DNA of 56,831 bases from an archaeon. Its GTDB lineage: Archaea; Thermoproteota; Nitrososphaeria; Nitrososphaerales; Nitrosopumilaceae. Both the position numbers and the translations under genes were made by a program. Below are positions 33,351 through 42,531 of this stretch, in pieces. The DNA is taken from the NCBI GenBank assembly GCA_024276695.1, contig JAJRWR010000041.1, forward strand, positions 1 through 56,831. Direction: 5' to 3'. Position 1 is the first letter of the stretch. The number at the start of each line of letters is the position of its first letter. The notes below the pieces were generated by a model. It was not told the DNA's origin. It was given only the letters and a program-made list of their open reading frames with translations, and did not search any database.

Positions 33351-36300
33351 TTATATTCTAATGATACCTTTTTTGACCAAGTATTCGATCGATTTTACAA
33401 AGTCTTCATCAGAAATTTGATCATTTGCCCACCATTTTGCATTGTTTTTGATCCAATTGGGTATTTTTTGTTCAGAAACGGTTGTATCAGGTTTGACGAA
33501 GAATCCTTTCTCAACAAAATATTTAATTCCATCAATAAATTCTGAATCAGGTACAGTATCATAAGACCATGATTGTGCGTTGTTTTTGATCCAATCTGGG
33601 ATTGGAGGATTTGAAACCGTAAATGAGATTTCTTTTACAAAGGAATCATTGTAAGATAAATGAATTTTGTAAATACCTAATAAAGAATTCTCATTAATTG
33701 AAATTATAGATTTGTAGCTACCATTGCTAGATAATATTGCAGCAAAATTTTGAGTTTGTCCATCAGGAGTAAAAATCATTACTGTCAATGGAATTCCTCT
33801 TTTATGATTATCAATACTTCCAGAAAGAATAATTTCTTTGACTTTTCCTGAAACAGGTTTTACAACATCGTATACACTAAGTTTTGGTGAACTATACGGT
33901 GAAGAAGATGAATCTCTCAATAAACTGAAAATGTTTGGATTCCCATAACTATCTCTAGAATCATAATATTTTGCATCAAGACTCCCGCCTGCGGTAGAAA
34001 TCAATTTAGTTCCAGATTTATCACATATTTGTGAGGGCATTTTAAATACACCTTCAAAAATTCCTGTACTCGGTCCAGTTTCGACTAGAGTAAATCCAGT
34101 AGCCCCCAAACCACCATATTCAACACCATTTATGGTACAACGTTTGTAACGAATGTCTTTAAGTTTAATTTCTAATAAAATCTCTCCATCTTTTCCCACA
34201 GTATCGACATTAGGAGAATTGGGATCATTGATAGTTTGATAGCTTTCTATTGTGTCGCTTTTCAAATTAAGATCAGAGTCTTTCAAAGTTAGAGTAACAG
34301 GTTGGCCAAATCTAAAAGTTGTGGAAGAAGTTGAAACATTTCCAGAATTTGTAGCAACGTCGGATTGTATAGATGTCGTAGTTGATACACCTACTTTATC
34401 TAAATCTGAATAAGATATAGTAATTCCTTCTTCATCAATTAATCTGTCGGTAACAATGATTTTTATTTCATCGTCGATAGTTTGTATAGTTTGAATAAAA
34501 TTAGGATCTAGTATGTTTAGTTGATTTGTAACTGCATATTCAAAAGTACCTTCAAAAGTAGAAGAGTTATCATGGGTTTCTTCCAATTCAAAACGATAAA
34601 TTGAATTGTTTATACTTTGATCATCATCCAATCCAAAAGAAAAGAAATCAAAAACAATTGGTTGCTTATTTGTTTCATCAAATACTGTTACAGCACCTGA
34701 AGAATCAAAATCAATTGTTAAAAATACGGTTCCACTTTGAGATAAAATAGTACTCACATCAGAATCATCAATCTGAATAAATCCTTGCGATGATGAAATA
34801 CCACCTACATCAACAATGGTTATTGTATTATCTCCAAGATTTCCGAAAGAAAGAAGAATTGAGGTGTCATCAAAGTTTGAAATTCCCAAATCATTTTCAA
34901 ATGATCTCAAATCATAGTTTATCCAATTTGTACCATTAGTGTTTAATTTAGAATTATCAAGTAAAATAGAGGCAAGATATGAAACAGTTATGCCAAGATC
35001 TGTAGAAAACATCTCATACGAACCATTAGCCACAGTGGAGGAATCAATGATCAAACGGTTGGAATTAGAATCAGGTACTGATGAGTTTACATTAAAACCA
35101 GCAGGAAAAGTTCCAGATGAGGTATGAAACAGGGTATTTTGGGCATTCTCAAGAGTTACAGGATTGCCAATTGTGATTGATGGAATGATTGTAGTTGTAC
35201 GAAAAACATCCAAATGATCTCGAGAACCAGAGTTGATATTTTGATCAGGATCAACCAAGATGACTGGAAATTTTTTTCCAGATGTTAATTGAGAACCATC
35301 ACCAATTTCCAAAATAGGATCATCTAAAGAAACATTCGCTGATGAGGAACCAATAAGAACAGAAATAGATTTTTTATCATATGTGATAGAACCAGCTTGA
35401 CCTCGCGGTGCATTATTCAAAATTCCCAAAGTAGATTGATCATTATCATCTCCAGTATCAAAGATACCAGAATTTGGGCCATCTTCAACTAATGTAATTA
35501 TTTCTGAATAAGTTAAAGTCCCATCAGAAACAAAGGTGCTAGATTGCTCATCATTTGATTGCAATTCAATGACAGAGTTTTGATTTATAGAAAGTTGTCC
35601 ATTGTTCTCAAATCCAACATTTGAAAGATATGGAACTAAATCAACTAAACCAGATGTACCATTTGCTGAATTAATACCGGAATCATCAAATGCTTGATAG
35701 AAAACAGATGAAGTAGATCCCACATCAAAAGTCCAGGAATCTTCATCAGTTGGATCTTGATTTAATTGAAAATCATTTACTAATAAAAAAACTTCAGCAT
35801 TTTCAGGATAAAGATCTCTATCAAGAGTCATAGAAATATTTGGAATCTCATCATACTCTAGTAAAACTTGTTGTGATTGGCCAGCAGGATTGTATTGGAT
35901 TACAACATCATCAAATGAATAAAGTTGGATTAATGGCCATGCATTAGAATCTAATCCTATTTGTCCATTAGGTACATTAGAATTTGTATTAATTGATTTT
36001 GCATTGCTAACAACATTATTCCAATTTGTACCAGATGGAGAACCAGTACACGAAATAAATGAAGAATTGCCATCAGTAGAACCAGAGGCAAAACGTGGTA
36101 TTGCAAATCCATCAGTTTCAGAAAGAGAGATTCCAATTATTCCAGAGGATGTATCCCTACTACAAAAAACTCCAAAATCTAACCCCTTACCTTCTAAACC
36201 AACTGTGGAATCGGCTTCCTTGGCTTTGTCAACATTGGCAAAATAGGCATACCAACTACCATCAGTTGCTTGTACCATTCGTAATGACTTTCCATTGATA

Positions 36301-36542
36301 GTAACATCAGGTTCACCCTTGCCCTCATCTGTGTCACTTAGATTAGGATCGATTACTACTACTTCAATCACCATAGAGCCTGAAAAGTAATTGTTAAATT
36401 GTGAATTTTCAGCAGATACAAACAAGTTGGGATTATTTGATGCCTCAGCCTCAATAATTAGAATTGGTAATATAATTGAAAAAAATGCAAATAAGCTCAA
36501 ATATTTTGTATTCAACACATTCCTAAGACCATATTTTATCAC
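33351..36542 (-). CDS. Large S-layer-like surface protein
   Basis: 1063 residues. Signal peptide within the first 35 residues (YLSLFAFFSIILPILIIEAE). The next region (NPNLFVSAENSQFNNYFSGS, GEPDVTINGKSLRMVQATDG SWYAYF) resembles the N-terminus of thaumarchaeal S-layer-type proteins. Many beta repeats follow, with Asp-rich loops suited to calcium. The C-terminus has two copies of a ~45-residue unit (PxWIKNNAxxW...DxxFxxxIxYxVxKG: IPDWIKNNAQSWSYDTV and IPNWIKNNAKWWANDQI). Smaller than the main S-layer protein, so likely a paralogue or accessory. S-layer assignment is from memory of the pattern. Confidence 0.65.
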   Translation of the reverse strand: MIKYGLRNVLNTKYLSLFAFFSIILPILIIEAEASNNPNLFVSAENSQFNNYFSGSMVIEVVVIDPNLSDTDEGKGEPDVTINGKSLRMVQATDGSWYAYFANVDKAKEADSTVGLEGKGLDFGVFCSRDTSSGIIGISLSETDGFAIPRFASGSTDGNSSFISCTGSPSGTNWNNVVSNAKSINTNSNVPNGQIGLDSNAWPLIQLYSFDDVVIQYNPAGQSQQVLLEYDEIPNISMTLDRDLYPENAEVFLLVNDFQLNQDPTDEDSWTFDVGSTSSVFYQAFDDSGINSANGTSGLVDLVPYLSNVGFENNGQLSINQNSVIELQSNDEQSSTFVSDGTLTYSEIITLVEDGPNSGIFDTGDDNDQSTLGILNNAPRGQAGSITYDKKSISVLIGSSSANVSLDDPILEIGDGSQLTSGKKFPVILVDPDQNINSGSRDHLDVFRTTTIIPSITIGNPVTLENAQNTLFHTSSGTFPAGFNVNSSVPDSNSNRLIIDSSTVANGSYEMFSTDLGITVSYLASILLDNSKLNTNGTNWINYDLRSFENDLGISNFDDTSILLSFGNLGDNTITIVDVGGISSSQGFIQIDDSDVSTILSQSGTVFLTIDFDSSGAVTVFDETNKQPIVFDFFSFGLDDDQSINNSIYRFELEETHDNSSTFEGTFEYAVTNQLNILDPNFIQTIQTIDDEIKIIVTDRLIDEEGITISYSDLDKVGVSTTTSIQSDVATNSGNVSTSSTTFRFGQPVTLTLKDSDLNLKSDTIESYQTINDPNSPNVDTVGKDGEILLEIKLKDIRYKRCTINGVEYGGLGATGFTLVETGPSTGIFEGVFKMPSQICDKSGTKLISTAGGSLDAKYYDSRDSYGNPNIFSLLRDSSSSPYSSPKLSVYDVVKPVSGKVKEIILSGSIDNHKRGIPLTVMIFTPDGQTQNFAAILSSNGSYKSIISINENSLLGIYKIHLSYNDSFVKEISFTVSNPPIPDWIKNNAQSWSYDTVPDSEFIDGIKYFVEKGFFVKPDTTVSEQKIPNWIKNNAKWWANDQISDEDFVKSIEYLVKKGIIRI

Positions 36543-36613
36543 AAATAATGTTGTCGTATCAATTCTTCTTAGAAAACGGTAATACGTGATTCAAATAATT
36601 AAAAAGAAGGAAA

Positions 36614-37966
36614 ATGTTTGTTCAAAGAACCAAGGTTTTACAGATTTCACTTTTAGCTATTTTTTCAGCATTTTTAGTAGAATTAATTTTTGGTTTAATC
36701 TCAAATAGTCTTGCACTTATTACAGACGGCATTCATGCTTTGCTAGATAGTGTAGTTACACTTGTTTTATTGTTAGCAGCAAGATGGGCAATAAAACCTC
36801 CAGATGCAGAGCATACGTATGGTCATGGAAAAATTGAATCTTTAGGAGGATTGATTGGAGGAATAGCAATTTTTCTAATTGCTTGTTTTTTTATTTATGA
36901 GTCTATCAACAGATTACAAAGTCCACCACCAAGTGTTTTACCAGGATTGTTTGCAATAATTGGTGGCCTATACACAATTGGTATTGACTTTTTTAGAATA
37001 ATACTTCTGAGAAGATCTATTAAAAAAGTTGGCGGTGCTACTCTAAAAGCAGATTTTTATCATGCATTCATGGATCTTGGTTCTACTTTAGTTGCAATTG
37101 CAGGAATTGTTTTAGTTTCATATGGATTGTATTTTGGAGACTTTGTTGCAGCATTAATTTTAGGAATATTGTTAGCAATACTTAGTGTAAAATTAATTTA
37201 CAAAACAGCATTAGATTTAACTGATGTAATATCGCCAGAACTTGTAAAAAATGTTAGAGAAATTTCTATATTGACTGAAGGCGTAATTGATGCAGGACCA
37301 ATACTCATGAGAAAATCAGGTGATACAATTTTTGCAGATGTTACCATTTCATTAAGAGGGGATACTAGTTTTGATATAGCTCATAAAATTAGTGATAGTG
37401 TAGAGAGAAATATCAAAGACAAAATTTCAAATGTATCAGCTACAATACATTTTGAGCCTAATTGGAAAGATGTTCCATTAGATTTAAAGATCTTAGATAT
37501 TGCAAAAAATGTAGGAGGGGTTAAAGGAGTTCACAATGTTAGTACACATAAAACAAAAGGAAAGACATATTCTAATCTACACGTAATGGTGAATAGAGAA
37601 ATTAATCTATCATCTGCTCATAAAATTTCCGAAATAATCGAACAAAAAATTCAAGAGCAAATTCCAGAAATATTTCATGCTACTATTCACTTAGAGCCAT
37701 TTGTCACAGTTCCAGAAAATTTCAATATTGAAGATATTGAAACTGAAGAAAGAATTAAGACAATATTAGAAAAATATCCAGACATTAAGAAAATTGGTAG
37801 AATATTATCTTTGAAATTTGAGAATATTCTCAAAATAGACATTGATTGCTCATTTAACAAAAATTTATCAATTGAAAAAGTTCATGATTTAACATCTGAA
37901 ATTGAGCATATTATTAGAGCAAAAATTAAAAATTCTGTAATTACAATACATCCTGAACCATACTAG
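36614..37966 (+). CDS. Cation diffusion facilitator with three tail domains
   Basis: 450 residues. The first ~200 are a CDF membrane domain: ALITDGIHALLDSVVTLVLL with HxxxD in TM2, HTYGHGKIESLGGLIGG loop, and DFYHAFMDLGSTLVA with HxxxD in TM5, which suits zinc or a similar divalent metal. The remaining ~250 residues are three successive ferredoxin-like cytoplasmic domains, each ending in a variant of ATIHxEP (SATIHFEPNW, ATIHLEPFV, VITIHPEPY). Most CDF proteins have one. Metal export is the likely role. Confidence 0.87.
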   Translation: MFVQRTKVLQISLLAIFSAFLVELIFGLISNSLALITDGIHALLDSVVTLVLLLAARWAIKPPDAEHTYGHGKIESLGGLIGGIAIFLIACFFIYESINRLQSPPPSVLPGLFAIIGGLYTIGIDFFRIILLRRSIKKVGGATLKADFYHAFMDLGSTLVAIAGIVLVSYGLYFGDFVAALILGILLAILSVKLIYKTALDLTDVISPELVKNVREISILTEGVIDAGPILMRKSGDTIFADVTISLRGDTSFDIAHKISDSVERNIKDKISNVSATIHFEPNWKDVPLDLKILDIAKNVGGVKGVHNVSTHKTKGKTYSNLHVMVNREINLSSAHKISEIIEQKIQEQIPEIFHATIHLEPFVTVPENFNIEDIETEERIKTILEKYPDIKKIGRILSLKFENILKIDIDCSFNKNLSIEKVHDLTSEIEHIIRAKIKNSVITIHPEPY

Positions 37967-38157
37967 ACGAAGATATTGATTAGATACACTACAAGTATTC
38001 CAACTGCAAATCTAGAAACCACAGCAAATCTTGATAGTTTTTGTTCACTTTTATCTCGAATCCATTTCAAAATAACAAAGATTGCCTGAAAAAATGCACC
38101 AGTTACAATTGCTAGAAAGATCACGGATCTAAATGGAGAATAAACAAAATCGCCCAT
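37963..38157 (-). CDS. Small two-helix membrane protein
   Basis: 64 residues: membrane helix SVIFLAIVTGAFFQAIFVIL, a short basic loop (KWIRDKSEQKLSR), then FAVGILVVYLINIFV. The stop overlaps the CDF stop by four bases, convergent. Not recognised. Confidence 0.55.
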   Translation of the reverse strand: MGDFVYSPFRSVIFLAIVTGAFFQAIFVILKWIRDKSEQKLSRFAVVSRFAVGILVVYLINIFV

Positions 38158-38285
38158 TATACACTAAAAATATCAGTACTCTCAACAACCATCCCACCCA
38201 TACCAACAAGTTTTCCCGACATCAGTTTCTTCCTCACAAATTTAGAAAAAATTAGGTTTAAACTAAAGAAAATCAGCCTAAATCT

Positions 38286-38792
38286 GTGCAGAAATCAGGA
38301 TTAGTTATAGTAATTTTTGGATTATTAATTGTGGGAGGATTAGCAGTATCCTTAGTTGAAAATCAAACAACATTAGAAGGAATTAATCAAGGAAATGGAA
38401 GAGTGAGTTCAACTGAAACCGTTACAGTTTCAGTTGAAATAGATAAAGAAACAACACCGGTTGGAATTTTTGCAGTTCAAGTTATGGAATTTAAAGAAAA
38501 TACAATTTCTGCAAAAATATTAGATCCATCAAATATTGAAATAATTTCTCATAAAATAAATGAAGAGACTATTGAAAAAGAATTTGAGGTATTTGAATCA
38601 GGAACCCATCAATTAATTATCAATAGTTCAGATGATGATGGAATTTATGTCACAGGTGCAATTGGATCACTACCAGATGCAGATAAAAAATTAATTCTTT
38701 CAACGATTTCCTTATCTTTACTGATTATTGGGATGATTGGGTTGGTAGTTGTTGGAATATCTATGATTAGAAATAGAAAAAGATTAGTTTAG
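38286..38792 (+). CDS. Membrane protein with external beta domain
   Basis: 168 residues from a GTG start. Membrane helices at each end (LVIVIFGLLIVGGLAVSLV; LILSTISLSLLIIGMIGLVV) enclose an extracytoplasmic domain of about 100 residues (VTVSVEIDKETTPVGIFAVQ, FEVFESGTHQLIINSSDDDG). The layout resembles emp24/GOLD-like small anchored domains, but no motif proves it. Confidence 0.6.
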   Translation: MQKSGLVIVIFGLLIVGGLAVSLVENQTTLEGINQGNGRVSSTETVTVSVEIDKETTPVGIFAVQVMEFKENTISAKILDPSNIEIISHKINEETIEKEFEVFESGTHQLIINSSDDDGIYVTGAIGSLPDADKKLILSTISLSLLIIGMIGLVVVGISMIRNRKRLV

Positions 38793-39137
38793 ATAACTAT
38801 CCATTTTTTCCAACCCACTAATAGTTGCATTAAAATTATCACCATTTTCAATAATACTTGTTAATTTCTCAGAGTTAGCAGCGAGAACACATTTTCCATC
38901 ATCAGAATTTTTTGAGATAAATCCATGTTCAATCAAATATGATAGTCTTTCAAGAACTTCAGATTTAGAAACGGATGACTGTTCAGCCAAAAATAAACAT
39001 TCTTTTTCACCATCCTCAAGTTCTGCCAAAATAGAAGAAGTGATAGGATTAAACATACATTCTACAATTTTTTCACGATCATATGTATCACTCACAATCA
39101 AATTGAAGAATTTTGAAAGTAATAACTTTTTGATCAT
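38784..39137 (-). CDS. Winged-helix transcriptional regulator
   Basis: 117 residues. ITSSILAELEDGEKECLFLA followed by SSVSKSEVLERLSYLIEHGF and ISKNSDDGKCVLAANSEKL is a classical ArsR/wHTH order: helix, helix-turn-helix, wing. Convergent with the membrane protein, 9-base overlap. The next gene, a Cys-rich mini-protein, is divergent and may be its target. Confidence 0.7.
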   Translation of the reverse strand: MIKKLLLSKFFNLIVSDTYDREKIVECMFNPITSSILAELEDGEKECLFLAEQSSVSKSEVLERLSYLIEHGFISKNSDDGKCVLAANSEKLTSIIENGDNFNATISGLEKMDSYLN

Positions 39138-39171
39138 ATTACTCCAATAGAATAATTAAGAAAAAGAGCTC

Positions 39172-39333
39172 ATGAAAATCATGCAAAAGCTCTGTAGCAA
39201 GGATCCATCTGGAAAAGGAATACACTGTTTTTGTGTGAATATTGACGCTCAAAGAGGAGGTAAAAAATGCTGTAAATGTAATCAATGGAATGTCCAAGGT
39301 AATGACTGGACAAGTGATGAGGACTTCAGATAA
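39172..39333 (+). CDS. Cys-rich mini-protein, 53 residues
   Basis: Reads MKIMQKLCSKDPSGKGIHCF, then CVNIDAQRGGKKCCKCNQWN and WTSDEDFR before TAA. Six Cys and one His in pairs suggest a zinc- or cluster-binding knuckle. It begins 34 bases from the divergent wHTH regulator. Family not recognised; the codon use and clean reading frame support a real gene. Confidence 0.5.
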   Translation: MKIMQKLCSKDPSGKGIHCFCVNIDAQRGGKKCCKCNQWNVQGNDWTSDEDFR

Positions 39334-39457
39334 CAAAATTCAAAAATTTACTAAGAGCAGGCATGATCTTGAAATGACAATTTTTCCATATTTCAAAAAT
39401 CACATAATTTGATGCCTAGTATGGTTTTTATCTGGGATTCTTTGAATTTTTGAATAC

Positions 39458-40069
39458 TTGAGCACACAAGAATATAGACACATTGTCAGAATTGTAGGAA
39501 ACGATATTCGTGGAGAGAAGAAAACAATTATCGGATTAACCCAAATTAAGGGACTTGGCTACAACTTTGCAACTGCAATTCTAGATACTCTAAAAATTAA
39601 TCCAAATTCCAACATAGGTAACCTTACTGATGAAAATGTTAAAGCAATTGAGAAATTAATCACAGATCCAATTGCAAGTAACTTTCCAATATGGTTCCTT
39701 AACAGGAGAAAAGATATTGAAACTGGTGGAGATTTACATTTGTTAACTTCGGATATTCCATTTACATTAAGAAATGATATTGAAAGAGAAAGAATTACTG
39801 CAAGTTGGAGAGGTTATCGTCATCTAAGTGGTCTCAAAGTTAGAGGACAAAGAACAAGGACATCGGGTAGAAAAGGTGGAGCAGTAGGTGTAGCTAAAGG
39901 TGGATTGGCAGCTCCAGTTAAGAAAGGAGGAACAGGCGCTCCAGCAGCTCCAGCAGAAAGTGCAGCAGCTCCAGCAGAAAGTGCAGCAGCTCCAGCAGAA
40001 AGTGCAGCAGCTCCAGCAGAAAGTGCAGCAGCTCCAGCAGAAAGTGCAGCAGCGGAGAAAAAAGAATAG
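39458..40069 (+). CDS. rps13: 30S ribosomal protein S13 with Ala-rich tail
   Basis: 203 residues from a TTG start. The S13 core is normal: [36 protein letters not shown], then [17 protein letters not shown]. It is longer than usual because of a C-terminal tail of five APAESAA units (see repeat). Followed 9 bases later by rps4, the standard archaeal pair. Confidence 0.93.
   Translation: MSTQEYRHIVRIVGNDIRGEKKTIIGLTQIKGLGYNFATAILDTLKINPNSNIGNLTDENVKAIEKLITDPIASNFPIWFLNRRKDIETGGDLHLLTSDIPFTLRNDIERERITASWRGYRHLSGLKVRGQRTRTSGRKGGAVGVAKGGLAAPVKKGGTGAPAAPAESAAAPAESAAAPAESAAAPAESAAAPAESAAAEKKE
39947..40051 (+). repeat. 21-bp tandem repeat in the rps13 tail
   Basis: Five copies of GCTCCAGCAGAAAGTGCAGC A, identical by eye, encode APAESAA. 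The sameness of the copies means recent expansion. Confidence 0.9.
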
Positions 40070-40078
40070 GTGGTATGA

Positions 40079-40714
40079 ATGGGAGATCCTAAATATCCAC
40101 GTAAAGTATGGAGGAAACCAAAAAGACCTCTTAATTATGAATTAAAAATGGATGAACTAAAAACTCTCGGAACATTTGGATTAAGAACTAAAAGAGAATT
40201 ATGGAAAGCACATACAGAACTATCACGGGTAAGACATCAAGCCAGATCATTGCTTGCATTAAGACAAGAAGTTAGAGCAGAAAAAGAACCAATCTTGATG
40301 AACTCTCTTGTAAGAATAGGTTTGGTAAGCGGTGATGCAACACTAGATGATGTACTTAACTTAAATGCAACTGATTTACTTTCACGAAGATTACAAACCA
40401 TTGTTACAAAAAAACTTGGATTCAAAACACCATACCAAGCAAGACAAGCAGTGATTCATGGTCACATTATGATTGGAGATAGGAAAGTAGACATTCCATC
40501 TTACACTGTTACAGTTGATGAAGAAGATAGCGTTCATTTCGCACCAGAATCAAAGATTCCAGAAATGTTAGAAAAGACAAAGAAAGAGGAACCAGTAGTA
40601 GAAGTTACTGAAGAAACAACAGATGCTGTTGAGACACCAAAAGATGCCGTTATAGAAAAACCAACTGAAACTCCTGCTGAAGCCCCAAAAGATAAAACTT
40701 CTTCAACTGAATAA
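40079..40714 (+). CDS. rps4: 30S ribosomal protein S4 with acidic tail
   Basis: 211 residues. MGDPKYPRKVWRKPKRPLNY, LGFKTPYQARQAVIHGHIMI and GDRKVDIPSYTV are S4 core features (the S4 RNA-binding domain). The last ~40 residues are an acidic, Thr/Pro-rich extension (VVEVTEETTDAVETPKDAV) absent from typical archaeal S4. Initiates small-subunit assembly. Confidence 0.94.
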   Translation: MGDPKYPRKVWRKPKRPLNYELKMDELKTLGTFGLRTKRELWKAHTELSRVRHQARSLLALRQEVRAEKEPILMNSLVRIGLVSGDATLDDVLNLNATDLLSRRLQTIVTKKLGFKTPYQARQAVIHGHIMIGDRKVDIPSYTVTVDEEDSVHFAPESKIPEMLEKTKKEEPVVEVTEETTDAVETPKDAVIEKPTETPAEAPKDKTSSTE

Positions 40715-40766
40715 TTGAAAAAATAGGCTTATCAGTAAATAACCCCAATTATCAAAGAGAATCATT

Positions 40767-42531
40767 ATGTGTTCAATCATAGGCTATTATGGAAATAAAA
40801 TAGCAGCTCCCATAATCGTCAAGGGGTTAAAAAGAATGGAATACCGAGGGTACGATAGTGTAGGAATTGCAACAGAATCAGATCATCAAATTGAATTAAA
40901 AAAAGGAGTTGGAAAAGTAAACGAAGTAAATTCAAAAATTCAACTATAGATGCACTTCCAGGAAAAATAGGTATTGGACATACAAGATGGGCAACCCATG
41001 GAAAAGTTACTGATTTTAATGCACATCCACATCAAAGTAATTCAGGAAAAATTGCCATAGTACATAATGGAATAATTGAAAATTTTGAGGAATTAAAGAA
41101 ACAGCTGCAAGAGGAAGGATATAATTTCAAAAGTGAGACAGATAATGAAATTATTGCAAATTTACTTCAAAAATATTATAAAGAAACAAAAGATGTTGAA
41201 AAAACAATTTTGAAAACTGTTTCAGCAATTAAAGGGCATTATGCATTTGTTGCAATGTTTGAAAATGGACAACTGGCAGCTGCAAGATTTCATGAACCAT
41301 TAATTATAGGAGTTGGGCATGATGATTTCTTTTTGTCAAGTGGTGTTTTAGGATTCATTGAATTTACTGATGATGCAATTTATTTGGAAAATGGAAATTT
41401 TGTCATTTTAGATAAAAACAAATTTCAAATTTTAGATTTTCAAGGGGGACATGCAAAATATGGAATTACAAAAATATCCAAAGAATTTGGAGATGCATAC
41501 AAAGGAGATTATGCACACTTTACATTAAAAGAAATTTATGAGCAGCCTGAAACTATATTGAGAGCTGGAGAGAAAACTAAAGAAGCAATTGAAAAAACGG
41601 CAGATTACATAAAGCATGCAAAAAATATTCATGTAACTGGAAGTGGGACAAGTTACAATTCTGCTCTCATCGCAAAGCAAATTTTATCAAAATATGTTAA
41701 AATTAAGGCAGATCCAGTCATGTCAAGTGAACTTCAATTTTCACCAGAAAGTATTGAAGAAAACTCCATCATAATTGCAATATCTCAAAGTGGAGAAAGT
41801 GCAGATGTCTTAGATGCAGTAAAAATCGGAAAACAAGCAAATTGTAAAATTATTGTCATTGTTAATTTAATGACATCATCTCTTGCACGTGAGGCAGATG
41901 TAGTAATTGGAATGAATTGTGGACTAGAAATTGGTGTATAGCTGCAACAAAAAGTTTTACGTCACAACTAGTAATATTGTACAAAATTGTTCAGAGATTA
42001 AGCAATAACAAGATAACAATTAACTTTGAAAATTTCTCTACGTCAATTTTAAAAATATTAGAAAACACAACAAAAATTCAACAGATTGCAAAAGAGTTAA
42101 AAGAAATTTCAGACATTTACATTTTAGGTAGAGGGATAAATTATCCAATCGCCATAGAAACTGCACTAAAACTAAAAGAATTGACATACATTCATGCAAA
42201 AGGAATTGCAGGCGGGGAATTAAAACATGGGCCACTTGCATTGATGGATTCAAACGTATTTGTGATAATTATCAATCCAAATGATTCAACATATTTAGAT
42301 ACGCTAACAAGTGCAAGAGAAATCAAAGCTCGTGGAGCAAAAATTATTGGAGTTTCAGATATAGAAAGTGATGTTTATGATTATTGGATAGAAATGCCAA
42401 AAATTGATGAAGTGTTATATCCAATTTCAGAAATAATTCCACTTCAGTTATTATCATATTATGCAGCTCTTGAGAAAAATACAGATCCTGATTATCCTAG
42501 AAATTTAGCAAAATCAGTTACAGTGAAGTAA
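40767..42531 (+). pseudogene. glmS: glmS, glutamine-fructose-6-P aminotransferase, frameshifted
   Basis: Frame A: MCSIIGYYGNKIAAPIIVKG with Cys2 as the glutaminase nucleophile, ending at TAG 40947-40949. Frame B opens near 40940 (STIDALPGKIGIGHTRWATH GKVTD) and runs through SIS domain 1 (VTGSGTSYNSALIAKQILSK, AISQSGESADVLDAVK) to TAG at 41939-41941. Frame C from about 41935 reads CIAATKSFTSQLVILYK and SIS domain 2 (ILGRGINYPIAIETALKLKE, GGELKHGPLALMD) to 42531. First shift in a run of A (40937-40941), second by an extra TA or a lost base in GTGTATAGCT. Total matches ~588 residues. Confidence 0.88.

Noticed and set aside
39900-40145. Gln-rich open frame at the end of rps13
   Set aside because: Frame-shifted reading of the 21-bp repeat (LQQKVQQ repeats); S13 core and rps4 spacing show the real frame.
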